A stretch of DNA of 25,000 nt from Methylobacterium sp. SyP6R (GTDB lineage Bacteria > Pseudomonadota > Alphaproteobacteria > Rhizobiales > Beijerinckiaceae). Numbering within the stretch: position 1 is the stretch's first letter; every line of letters starts with the position of its first letter. The stretch lies in NCBI RefSeq assembly GCF_019216885.1, contig NZ_JAAQRC020000001.1, positions 5,730,001-5,755,000 of the forward strand, given 5' to 3'. The notes under the pieces are model-generated. The model was not told where the DNA came from. It did no database searches and was given only the letters and a program-made list of their open reading frames with translations. The translations under genes were made by a program, and so were the position numbers. Shown piece by piece: positions 6,808-14,777 of this stretch.

Positions 6808-9072
6808 ATGCGGTCTGTGCAACCGGCGGAACTGACGGCCTGCGACAGGGAGCCGATCCACATTCTCGGCACCTTGCAGCCGCACGGCTTCCTGCTGGCG
6901 CTCGAAAGACCGGATCTGCGCGTCGTCCAGGCCAGCGCGAACCTGCCCGACCTGCCCGGACGTCCCGCCGCCCAGGTCCACGGCCTACCCTTGAGCCAGG
7001 CGCTGCCGGAGGTCGGGGCCCCGATCGTCCAGGTGCTGACGACGGATCTCGGCCAGGGTCTCGGACAGGACGGCGCGGCCTATCTCGGCACGCTCACCCT
7101 CGAGACGGGGGAGGGACTGCGCGCCTACGACCTCGCGGCGCACCGCTCCGGCGGCCTCATCGTGCTCGAATTCGAGGAGAGCGCCGGCGAGGCCGCGGCG
7201 GGCAACCTCGACATGCTCTACCCGCGGCTGCGCGCCTTCATCGAGGCGCTGCACGGGGCCGGGACGGTGGAGGACCTGTGCGGGCTGCTGGCCGCCGACA
7301 TCCGCCAGCTCACCGGGTTCGACCGTGCCCTGGTCTACCGCTTCGACCGCGACTGGAACGGCACCGTCGTGGCGGAGGACGGCAACGGCGTGCTGCCGGC
7401 CTATCTCGACCTGCGGTTTCCCGCCTCCGATATCCCGGCCCAGGCCCGCGAACTCTATCGCCGCAACCGCCTGCGCATCATCCCGGACGCCGCCTACGAT
7501 CCGGTTCCGATCGTCCCGGCTCTCACGCCCTCGACCGGGGCGCCCCTCGACCTCAGCCAGTCCGTCCTGCGCAGCGTCTCGCCGGTCCATGTCGAGTACA
7601 TGCGCAACATGGGCACGGCGGCCTCGATGTCGATCTCGATCCTGGTCGAGGGGGCGCTGTGGGGGCTGATCTCCTGCCACAACAAGACGGCGCGGCGGGT
7701 GCCGCTGCCGACCCGCAACGCCTGCGACATCCTCACCCAGACCTTCGCCCTGCAGCTCGCCGCCAAGGAGCGCGGGGCGCTCGCCGAGCAGCGCCTGACG
7801 CTCGGGGCGATCCAGGCGCGGCTCCTCGCCTTCATGGCGGAGGAGGAGAACTTCGTCGAAGGCTTCCTCAAGCATCCGGAGGACGTGCTGGCCCTCACCG
7901 ATGCCGGCGGCGCGGCGATCGTCACCGGCCAGCGCTGCCACCTGATGGGCCGCACCCCCAGCGAGCGGCAGGTGCGGGGCGTCTACGAATGGCTCTCGGC
8001 CGAGCATGGCGGCGAGGCGGTCCACGTCACCGAGGCGCTGGGCGAGGAATACCCGCCGGCCAGGACCATCGCCGAGACCGCGAGCGGCCTCCTCGCCATC
8101 TCGATCTCCGAGAAATATGCCAGCTACGTGCTGTGGTTCCGGCCCGAGGTGGTCCAGACCGTGCGCTGGGGCGGCGATCCGACCAAGGCCGCCTCCAAGG
8201 ATCCGGCCGGTGGGCCCGACCGGCTGCACCCCCGGCAATCCTTCGAGACCTGGAAGGAGACCGTGCAGGGCCGCTCCAAGCCCTGGTCGGTGCCGGAGGT
8301 CGACACCGCCAAGGATCTGCGCGCCGCGGTGCTCGGCATCGTGCTGCGCCGGGCCGAGGAACTGGCGGCGCTGACCGAGGAATTGCAGCGCTCGAATAAG
8401 GAACTGGAGGCCTTCTCCTACTCGGTCAGCCACGACCTGCGGGCGCCGTTCCGGCACATCGTCGGCTATGCCGAGCTCCTGCGGTCGCGCGAGGGCGACA
8501 AGTTCTCGGAGCGCGGGCGGCGCTACGTCGACACCATCATCGAGGCGGCGTTCTCCGCCGGAACCCTCGTCGACAACCTGCTCACCTTCTCGCAGATGGG
8601 GCGCAACGCCCTCAACCGCATTCCCTGCGACATGAGCCAGCTGGTCGAGGACGTGCGCCGTAAGATGATCCGCGACATCCCGCTCGAACGGACGATCCGC
8701 TGGCGGGTCGGGCCCCTCGGCCGGGCCCAGGCCGACCCGGTGATGATGCGGCTCGTGATCGAGAACCTGTTGTCGAACGCCGTGAAGTACACGCGCGGCC
8801 GGCCCGAGGCGGTGATCGAGGTGACGCGCGAGGCCGACCGCGACGGCGAGGCGGTGTTCTGCGTGCGCGACAATGGCGTCGGCTTCGACATGACCTATGT
8901 GAACAAGCTGTTCGGGGTGTTCCAGCGCCTGCACCGGGTCGAGGAATTCGAGGGAACCGGGATCGGGCTCGCCAACGTCCGGCGCATCGTCGAACGCCAT
9001 GGTGGACAGGTCTGGGCCGAGGGGAACCTCGGCCAGGGGGCGGCCTTCCATTTCACGCTCCCCCTCCGTTAG
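6808..9072 (+). CDS. bphP: Bacteriophytochrome sensor histidine kinase (PAS-GAF-PHY-HisKA-HATPase)
   Basis: A 754-residue red/far-red photoreceptor kinase with the canonical bacterial layout. PAS (1-120) begins ACDREPIHILGTLQPHG; C12 is the expected covalent biliverdin attachment site. GAF (about 145-320) carries FPASDIP (D208), H261 in SPVHVEYMRNMGTAASMS, and H291. PHY (about 330-510) has the tongue motifs VRWGGDP and PRQSF (475-479). HisKA has the H-box SYSVSHDLRAPFRH with phospho-acceptor H542, and the ATPase domain has an N-box at 650-657, DNGVGFD near 689 and FEGTGIGLANV near 714. It should bind biliverdin and autophosphorylate according to light quality. No heme oxygenase gene, which would supply biliverdin, lies in this window. 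The start is supported by a GAGGGCGG stretch just upstream. Eight nucleotides separate its stop from the response regulator. Confidence 0.96.
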   Translation: MRSVQPAELTACDREPIHILGTLQPHGFLLALERPDLRVVQASANLPDLPGRPAAQVHGLPLSQALPEVGAPIVQVLTTDLGQGLGQDGAAYLGTLTLETGEGLRAYDLAAHRSGGLIVLEFEESAGEAAAGNLDMLYPRLRAFIEALHGAGTVEDLCGLLAADIRQLTGFDRALVYRFDRDWNGTVVAEDGNGVLPAYLDLRFPASDIPAQARELYRRNRLRIIPDAAYDPVPIVPALTPSTGAPLDLSQSVLRSVSPVHVEYMRNMGTAASMSISILVEGALWGLISCHNKTARRVPLPTRNACDILTQTFALQLAAKERGALAEQRLTLGAIQARLLAFMAEEENFVEGFLKHPEDVLALTDAGGAAIVTGQRCHLMGRTPSERQVRGVYEWLSAEHGGEAVHVTEALGEEYPPARTIAETASGLLAISISEKYASYVLWFRPEVVQTVRWGGDPTKAASKDPAGGPDRLHPRQSFETWKETVQGRSKPWSVPEVDTAKDLRAAVLGIVLRRAEELAALTEELQRSNKELEAFSYSVSHDLRAPFRHIVGYAELLRSREGDKFSERGRRYVDTIIEAAFSAGTLVDNLLTFSQMGRNALNRIPCDMSQLVEDVRRKMIRDIPLERTIRWRVGPLGRAQADPVMMRLVIENLLSNAVKYTRGRPEAVIEVTREADRDGEAVFCVRDNGVGFDMTYVNKLFGVFQRLHRVEEFEGTGIGLANVRRIVERHGGQVWAEGNLGQGAAFHFTLPLR

Positions 9073-9080
9073 AGATCGCC

Positions 9081-9542
9081 ATGGCCGACCTCAAGCCGAT
9101 CCTCCTCGTCGAGGACAACCCCAACGACATCGAACTGACCCTCGCGGCGCTCGAGAAGAGCCAGCTGGCGAACAAGATCGTCATCTGCCGCGACGGGGCG
9201 GAAGCGCTCGAATACCTGCGCCGGCAGGGTCCGCACGCCGAACGGCCGGCTCAGGACCCGGCGGTCGTCCTCCTCGACCTGAAGCTGCCCAAGGTCGACG
9301 GGCTGGAGGTGCTGGCGGCGGTCAAGGGCGATGCGCGCATGCGGGCGATCCCGATCGTGATGCTGACCTCGTCCCGGGAGGAGAGCGACCTCGTGCGCTC
9401 CTACCAGCTCGGCGTGAACGCCTTCGTGGTGAAGCCGGTCGGGTTCAAGGAATTCTTCGAGGCGATCCAGGATCTCGGCGTGTTCTGGGCCGTGCTCAAC
9501 GAGCCGCCGCCCCACCGGAACGACTGGGCCTCCGGTGAGTGA
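9081..9542 (+). CDS. Single-domain response regulator (Rcp1-like)
   Basis: A 153-residue CheY-like receiver with a short C-terminal tail and no output domain. Expected residues are present: acidic pair E11-D12 (LLVEDNPND), phospho-acceptor D66 in VVLLDLKLPK, T95 in VMLTSS, and K117 in FVVKPVG. The VEDNPND start, the long insertion before D66 and the FWAVLNEPPP ending resemble the Rcp1-type partners of phytochromes. It is the natural phosphate acceptor from the upstream bacteriophytochrome. It lies 8 nt after that gene and its end overlaps the next gene by 8 nt. The sequence directly before the ATG is a poor ribosome site (AGAGATCGCC), which suggests coupled translation. Confidence 0.94.
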   Translation: MADLKPILLVEDNPNDIELTLAALEKSQLANKIVICRDGAEALEYLRRQGPHAERPAQDPAVVLLDLKLPKVDGLEVLAAVKGDARMRAIPIVMLTSSREESDLVRSYQLGVNAFVVKPVGFKEFFEAIQDLGVFWAVLNEPPPHRNDWASGE

Positions 9543-11298
9543 CGTAACGGTGGCGGAGGATGGGGGGGCCCCGTTGCGCGTCCTGCTCCTCGAGGACAGC
9601 GACCTCGACACCGAGCTGCTGAGTGCGGTTTTGGAGGATGCCGGACTCATCGTCGCCGTCGAGCGGGTGATCACCCGGGACGCCTTCGCGGCGGCGACGA
9701 TGCGACGCTGCCACGACATCATCCTGGCCGATTACGTGCTGCCCGCCTTCGACGGCATGAGCGCGCTCGCCGCCGCCCGCGAGAATTGTCCGGAAGTCCC
9801 GTTCGTCTTCGTGTCCGGCACGCTCGGCGAGGAGGTGGCGGTGGAGGCACTGAAGCACGGCGCCACCGACTACGTGACCAAGCAGCGCCTCGACCGGCTG
9901 CCGCGGGTCATCCTGCGCGCCCTCTCGGAGGCCCGCGCCCATCTGCGCCGCCGCGCCGCCGAGCAGGCCCTGCGCGACCTCAACGAATCCCTCGAGCAGC
10001 GCGTCGCCGCCCGGACCCGGGAGCTCGCCGACACCAATGCGGCGCTCCAGCACCAAATCCGTGAGCGCGAACGGATCGAGGACGCCCTGCGCCAGGCCCA
10101 GCGCCTCGAGGCGGTGGGCCAACTCACCAGTGGCGTCGCCCACGACTTCAACAACCTGCTCACGGTGATCGCCGGCAACATCGAGTTCCTGGAGCGGGCG
10201 GTCTCGGACGAGCGCTCGAAGCGCCGGCTCGACATGATGCGGGGTGCGGCCGAGCGCGGCGCCCGGCTCACCGCCCAGCTCCTCGCCTTCTCGCGCCGCC
10301 AGAAGCTCGCGCCGGTGCCGGTGCAGCTCAACCAGACCGTCGCGTCGATGCGCGACCTGCTGCAGAGCTCGATGGGCGGCTCGGTCCGCATCGAGATGAC
10401 GCTGCAGCCCGACCTGTGGCCGGCCCTCGTCGATGCGACCCAGATCGAGCTCATCATCCTCAACCTCGCGATCAACGCCCGGGATGCGATGGCGGTCGGC
10501 GGCTGCCTGACCATCGAGACCGCCAACGTGCAGCTCGACGCCGAGCCGGCCCGGCCCGAGGAGCCGAGCCCGGGCGACTATGCCATGGTGGCGGTGAGCG
10601 ACACCGGCACCGGCATCGCGCCCGACGTGCTCGCCCGGGTGTTCGAGCCGTTCTTCACCACCAAGGATGTGGGCAAGGGCTCCGGGCTCGGCCTCGCCCA
10701 GGTCTACGGCTTCGCCAAGCAGTCCGGCGGCGGCGTGCGCATCGAGACCGTGCCCGGCGAGGGCACGTCGGTGCGGGTCTACCTGCCGCGGGTGGCGGCG
10801 GAGGCTCCCGTGCACGAGGTGCACCCGGTCGCGATCGATTGTGCCGGCATCCGCGACGGGAGCGACAAGCGGGTGGTGCTGGTCGTCGACGACGACGGCG
10901 ACGTGCGCGACATCACGACGACGCGCCTCGGTGAGGCCGGCTACGCGATCCGCGAGGCGGGTTCGGGCCTCGCGGCGATCCAGGCGCTCGAAGCCGACCC
11001 GTGCGTCGACCTCGCCGTGCTCGATTTTGCGATGCCGGGGATGAATGGGGCCGAGGTCGCGACGGTGATCCGGAGCCGCTGGCCGGCGATCCAGATCCTG
11101 TTCGTGACCGGCTACGCCGACCACACCGCGCTCGCCCGGATCGACGGCGGCACCGAGGACCGCGTGGTGCAGAAGCCGTTCCGCGGCGAGGACCTGGAGC
11201 GCAAGGTCGCGTCGATCCTGGAGCCGCGACCGCGGCTGACCCTGGTGAGCGGCGGCGTCGAGGCGCGGGCGCGGACCAACGGGATGGGTCGGGGGTAA
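9535..11298 (+). CDS. Hybrid histidine kinase, receiver - HisKA - HATPase - receiver
   Basis: A 587-residue soluble protein with no membrane segment and no PAS or other conventional sensor. Residues 14-130 form a receiver (VLLLEDSDLD, D66 in DIILADYVLP, K116). Residues 130-190 look like a coiled coil (QALRDLNESLEQRVAARTR). The kinase core has H203 in QLTSGVAHDFNNLLT, an N-box near 310-318 (LNLAINARDA), DTGTG near 356-360 and GKGSGLGLAQVYG. Residues 446-565 form a second receiver with VVDDDGD, D497 in VLDFAMPG and K547. The N-terminal receiver probably acts as the input, taking phosphate from the phytochrome or exchanging with the small regulator. Translation starts at a GTG overlapping the upstream stop by 8 nt. 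There is no DNA-binding or enzymatic output. Domain calls are firm; the signalling order is inference. Confidence 0.93.
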   Translation: MSDVTVAEDGGAPLRVLLLEDSDLDTELLSAVLEDAGLIVAVERVITRDAFAAATMRRCHDIILADYVLPAFDGMSALAAARENCPEVPFVFVSGTLGEEVAVEALKHGATDYVTKQRLDRLPRVILRALSEARAHLRRRAAEQALRDLNESLEQRVAARTRELADTNAALQHQIRERERIEDALRQAQRLEAVGQLTSGVAHDFNNLLTVIAGNIEFLERAVSDERSKRRLDMMRGAAERGARLTAQLLAFSRRQKLAPVPVQLNQTVASMRDLLQSSMGGSVRIEMTLQPDLWPALVDATQIELIILNLAINARDAMAVGGCLTIETANVQLDAEPARPEEPSPGDYAMVAVSDTGTGIAPDVLARVFEPFFTTKDVGKGSGLGLAQVYGFAKQSGGGVRIETVPGEGTSVRVYLPRVAAEAPVHEVHPVAIDCAGIRDGSDKRVVLVVDDDGDVRDITTTRLGEAGYAIREAGSGLAAIQALEADPCVDLAVLDFAMPGMNGAEVATVIRSRWPAIQILFVTGYADHTALARIDGGTEDRVVQKPFRGEDLERKVASILEPRPRLTLVSGGVEARARTNGMGRG

Positions 11299-11595
11299 GG
11301 CGAAGCCGCGTCAGCAGCGCCGCAGACGCCTCCGATCCGACGTGCTAGGCTCGCCCCGATAAGGACCTCAAGTCGCACGCTCGACCGGTCCACGGGAGGA
11401 TGAACGCCGCATGGCAGGACCCATGGTGACATCCATGGCCGGAGCCCGAACGCTCCGGATCCGGAGCGCCGCCCAGGCGGGACCGGACACCGTCCGCCGT
11501 CGCATCCCCTCGATCACGCGAGTCTCCCCGTGTGCCGGCCTCCATGCCGCGCGCCCGCTCGCGCATCCCGTTCAGCATCGCATCGCGAGGTTTAC
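11299..11595. other. Intergenic region before the CoxL-like gene
   Basis: About 300 bp with no convincing gene. It holds a perfect 18-bp palindrome (11451-11468, listed separately). A 62-codon open frame (11411-11599) ends with an ATGA overlap on the next start codon, but has no family resemblance and a poorly spaced ribosome site. No clear terminator follows the hybrid kinase. Confidence 0.5.
11451..11468. promoter_or_regulatory. Perfect 18-bp palindrome upstream of the CoxL-like gene
   Basis: CGCTCCGGA is followed directly by its reverse complement TCCGGAGCG. The site is 128-145 bp before the start codon of the hydroxylase gene, a plausible operator position. No matching regulator gene is adjacent. 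Confidence 0.4.
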
Positions 11596-13911
11596 ATGAC
11601 AGTGACCAAATTCGGTCTCGGCCAGCCTTTGCGCCGGGTCGAGGATCGTCGGCTGATCACCGGCGAGGGCCATTACGGCGACGACCATGCCCCCGCGGGT
11701 TGCCTGCACGCTGCCCTGCTGCGCAGCCCGCACGCCCATGCGACCTTCACGATCACCGACCTCGAGGCCGCCCGGGCGATGCCCGGCGTGCACCTCGTGC
11801 TCACCGCCGAGGACGTGGCCGGCCTCAACGACATCAAGTGCCAGGCGCCGCTGCCGAACGGCGACGGCAGCCAGAACCACGTCGCCCACATCCCGGTGCT
11901 GGCCAAGGGCGCCGTCAAGCATATCGGCGACGCCGTCGCCTTCGTGGTCGCCGACACCGTCGCCCAGGCCCGCGACGCCGTCGAGGCGATCGGCATCGAC
12001 TACGACGTGCGGCCGGCGGTGGTCGGCATCCGCGGCGCGATCGCGGGCGGCGCCCATGCGGTGTGGGACCAGCAGCCCGACAACGTCTCGTTCGACTCGA
12101 CCATGGGCGACAAGGCTGCGGTCGATGCCGCCTTCGCCAAGGCCGCCAAGGTGGTGAAGGTCGAGGTCGAGAACCAGCGCCTCGTCACCAACTACATGGA
12201 GACCCGCAGCGTCGTCGCCGAATACGATGCGGGCACCAAGCGCTTCACCCTCACCATCCCGAGCCAGGGCGTCCACGGCCTGCGCAAGACCCTGATGGGC
12301 GTGCTCGGGGTCGAGAAGGAGCAGATCCGCGTCGTCACCGGCGATGTCGGCGGCGGCTTCGGCACCAAGACCTTCACCTACCGCGAATACCCGCTGGCGG
12401 CGGAAGCCGCGCGCCGGCTCAACAAGCCGGTGAAGTGGGTGTCCGAGCGGGGCGAGCACTTCGTCGCCTGCGCGCAGGGGCGCGACAACCTCTCGGTCGG
12501 CGAGGTCGCGCTCGATGCGGACGGCACCTTCCTCGCCATGCGCTTCGACGTGATCGGCGATCTCGGCGCCTACCTGTCGCAATACGGGCCCTACATCCCG
12601 TATCTCGGCGCCACGATGCTGACCGGCGTGTACAAGACCCCGGCGGTCCACGTGCGGGTGCGCGGCGTCTACACCAACACCGTGCCGGTCGACGCCTATC
12701 GCGGCGCCGGGCGGCCGGAGGCGGCCTACCTGATCGAGCGCCTGGTCGACCGGGCGGCGCGGGAGACCGGGATCTCGCCGGCCGAGATCCGCCGGCGCAA
12801 CTTCATCCCGCCGAGCGCGATGCCCTACACCACGCCGATCGGTGACCGTACCTACGATACCGGCGATTTCGCCGCCCATATGGGCCGCGCCGTCGAGGCG
12901 GCGGACTGGACCGGCTTCGAGGCCCGCGCCGCGGAATCCCGCGCCAGGGGGCTCGTGCGCGGCATCGGGCTTGCCACCTACATCGAGTGCACCGCCTGGG
13001 GCGAGGGCGAGGACGTGAAGATCACCCTCGACCAGGATGGCGGCGCCACGGTCTATGTCGGCACCCAGTCGAACGGGCAGGGCCATGCCACGGCCTATGC
13101 GCAGTTCGCCGCCGAGCATCTCGACCTGCCGCTGGAACGCATCCGCGTGGTGCAGGGCGACACCGACAAGGTCGCCACGGGTGCCGGCACCGGCGGCTCG
13201 CGCTCGATCCCCGTCGGCGGCATCTCGGTCGGCGCCGCCTCGAAGAACCTCGCCGGCAAGCTGAAGGAGCTCGCCTCCGAGGAACTGGAAGCAGGTATCC
13301 AGGATCTCGAGATCGCCGAGGGCGCGGTGCGGGTCGCCGGCACCGACCGGTCGATCGACTTCGCGGCCCTGGCGGCCTTGCCGAAGGCCACCGAGGCGAT
13401 GCGGACGGGCCAGGGCGACTTCGTGCCGCCGAGCGCGACCTACCCGAACGGTACCCACGTCGCCGAGGTCGAGATCGACCCCGATACCGGCATCACCACG
13501 ATCGTGCGCTACACCGTCTGCGACGATTTCGGCATCGTGGTGAACCCGTTGCTGCTGGCCGGCCAGGTCCATGGCGGGGTGGCGCAGGGCATCGGCCAGG
13601 CGCTGCACGAGCGCACGGTCTATGACGAGGCCGGCCAGCTCCTGACCGCGAGCTTCATGGACTACGCCATGCCGCGGGCCGGAGACGTGCCGTTCTTCCA
13701 CTTCGAGACGAAGAACGTGCCCTCGACCACCAACCCGATGGGCATCAAGGGCGCCGGCGAGGCCGGCAGCATCGGCTCCTGCCCGGCGGTGATGAACGCG
13801 GTGGTCGATGCCCTCGACCGCAGCGTGGGCCTGCGCGACATGGACATGCCGGCGACGCCGGCGCGGATGTTCGCGGCCCTTGAGCCCTTGCGCAAGGCCG
13901 CCGCCGCCTGA
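11596..13911 (+). CDS. Molybdenum hydroxylase large subunit, form II CoxL-like (xanthine dehydrogenase family)
   Basis: A 771-residue protein with both large-subunit domains of the xanthine oxidase family. The N-terminal a/b hammerhead begins GQPLRRVEDRRLITGEGHYGDD. The molybdopterin-binding part shows GGGFGTK (252-258), AYRGAGR (367-373), GQGHATAYAQF (494 onward), TGAGTGGSRS and GIKGAGEAG with the likely catalytic Glu at E722. AYRGAGR marks form II; true CO dehydrogenases (form I) have AYxCSFR here. The ATG at 11596 is chosen over an upstream start (11530) because GAGG lies 5 nt before it and the family N-terminus begins there. Such subunits normally need a 2Fe-2S small subunit and an FAD medium subunit, and neither gene is adjacent: the kinase gene lies 5' and a cupin gene 3'. 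The likely reaction is Mo-dependent hydroxylation of an aldehyde or N-heterocycle; the substrate is unknown. Confidence 0.93.
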   Translation: MTVTKFGLGQPLRRVEDRRLITGEGHYGDDHAPAGCLHAALLRSPHAHATFTITDLEAARAMPGVHLVLTAEDVAGLNDIKCQAPLPNGDGSQNHVAHIPVLAKGAVKHIGDAVAFVVADTVAQARDAVEAIGIDYDVRPAVVGIRGAIAGGAHAVWDQQPDNVSFDSTMGDKAAVDAAFAKAAKVVKVEVENQRLVTNYMETRSVVAEYDAGTKRFTLTIPSQGVHGLRKTLMGVLGVEKEQIRVVTGDVGGGFGTKTFTYREYPLAAEAARRLNKPVKWVSERGEHFVACAQGRDNLSVGEVALDADGTFLAMRFDVIGDLGAYLSQYGPYIPYLGATMLTGVYKTPAVHVRVRGVYTNTVPVDAYRGAGRPEAAYLIERLVDRAARETGISPAEIRRRNFIPPSAMPYTTPIGDRTYDTGDFAAHMGRAVEAADWTGFEARAAESRARGLVRGIGLATYIECTAWGEGEDVKITLDQDGGATVYVGTQSNGQGHATAYAQFAAEHLDLPLERIRVVQGDTDKVATGAGTGGSRSIPVGGISVGAASKNLAGKLKELASEELEAGIQDLEIAEGAVRVAGTDRSIDFAALAALPKATEAMRTGQGDFVPPSATYPNGTHVAEVEIDPDTGITTIVRYTVCDDFGIVVNPLLLAGQVHGGVAQGIGQALHERTVYDEAGQLLTASFMDYAMPRAGDVPFFHFETKNVPSTTNPMGIKGAGEAGSIGSCPAVMNAVVDALDRSVGLRDMDMPATPARMFAALEPLRKAAAA

Positions 13912-14200
13912 CGGCGACGGTTCGGACGCGATGATGCTGCGGCGCTCGGCTTCCTGGCCGGGCGCCGTTTTCATGGAGGCGTCAATCCAGCCTCCGGTAC
14001 CTGACGATATTCGATCGGCGCCTGCCGATTCGATGCCAACGGTCGTTGGAACCGGCTGCTTATATCAGCCGATCTGCGAAATCTGACTATCGTCAAAGAC
14101 CAATCATCTTGGTCTTGCGAGTCGCCGATTTCGGCCCAACCCGGTCTCATCGAGCCAGTTCTCCGCATCCCGGAAGCCGCCATTTGAATGCGGCCCGTGC
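13912..14200. other. Convergent intergenic region with small hairpins
   Basis: No gene is seen between the convergent hydroxylase and cupin genes. Inverted repeats include ATCGGC/GCCGAT (14014-14029), GGCTG/CAGCC (14054-14070) and AAGACCAA/TTGGTCTT (14096-14116, 8-bp stem and 5-nt loop). The last is the strongest and could end transcription from either side, though neither strand shows a clear U-tract. Confidence 0.45.
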
Positions 14201-14533
14201 TCAATCGACAATGAATAATTTTGCACCTGTGCGAGTCGACGAGCGATGTGCGGCATCGCCGAAATCCGAAACTTGATAACTCATGCCGGGCACAAGCGTG
14301 AAAGTGCGGCCGTCACGCAGCTCCGTCTCGAGCTCCCCCTCGATGACGAGAAGAATGTGGCCGCGATCGCACCAATGATCGGCAATATAACCAGGTGAAT
14401 ATTCGACCATGCGGACGCGGATATCGCCGATCTGGAATGTACGCCAGAGCGCGCTGCCGACTTCACCGGAATGCTCGGATGCCGGAACCGCGGACCAATC
14501 GACAACAGTGAACGGAAGTCCAGGTATTTTCAT
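14201..14533 (-). CDS. DHCW-motif cupin-fold protein
   Basis: A 110-residue single-domain cupin. It starts MKIPGLPFTVVDWSAVP, continues with SALWRTFQIGDIRVRMVEYSPGY, and carries the ADHWCDRGHILLV segment typical of the small DHCW cupin family, then EGELETELRDGR and a GMSYQVSDFGDAAHRS-type second motif, ending GAKLFIVD. The His residues near the DHWC and HRS motifs could bind a metal, but no activity is established for the family. The ATG at 14533 is used because it matches the family N-terminus; the longer frame upstream (to 14920) has no homology-like features. It appears monocistronic, convergent with the hydroxylase gene. Confidence 0.88.
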   Translation of the reverse strand: MKIPGLPFTVVDWSAVPASEHSGEVGSALWRTFQIGDIRVRMVEYSPGYIADHWCDRGHILLVIEGELETELRDGRTFTLVPGMSYQVSDFGDAAHRSSTRTGAKLFIVD

Positions 14534-14547
14534 ATCATCACCGCCAT

Positions 14548-14563
14548 GATCGATCGATCGATC
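14548..14563. repeat. Four tandem GATC tetranucleotides
   Basis: A (GATC)4 run lies 15-30 bp upstream of the cupin start codon. It is wholly self-complementary and, with flanking CATG and CGTG, is nearly palindromic over about 22 bp. It may be an operator or a chance simple repeat. The rest of 14534-14777 shows no gene. Confidence 0.5.
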
Positions 14564-14777
14564 GTGCGATGCGTGCTTGAATTTGTCACTCCATTTCGGA
14601 GATGAATTTTGGCGGCGATCGCGAGTCTTCGTCTCGGGATCGGGCGGACAGGACAAACGTATGGCGGCGTCCCGGGCCGGTCTTGCCGATGCAGGAAGGC
14701 GCGAGACGCGGCACGGCCTGTGGAGCGCGGGCGGCGTCGCGCCACCAGGGCGTCTCGCCCCGGCGGCGCTCGCCCGG

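Noticed and set aside
6985..9051. 688-codon minus-strand frame opposite the bacteriophytochrome
   Set aside because: The plus strand encodes every phytochrome and kinase motif in order; the minus translation has no recognisable domain.
11596..13911. True aerobic CO dehydrogenase (form I coxL)
   Set aside because: The active-site loop is AYRGAGR, not the AYxCSFR of form I, and no coxS/coxM genes flank it.
11572..13974. 800-codon minus-strand frame opposite the CoxL-like gene
   Set aside because: It is the antisense shadow of the hydroxylase; the translation is low-complexity Gly/Arg/Asp/His-rich.
14096..14116. AAGACCAA/TTGGTCTT hairpin as a firm intrinsic terminator
   Set aside because: The stem is only 8 bp and neither strand continues with a real U-tract, so it is noted only as a hairpin in the intergenic entry.
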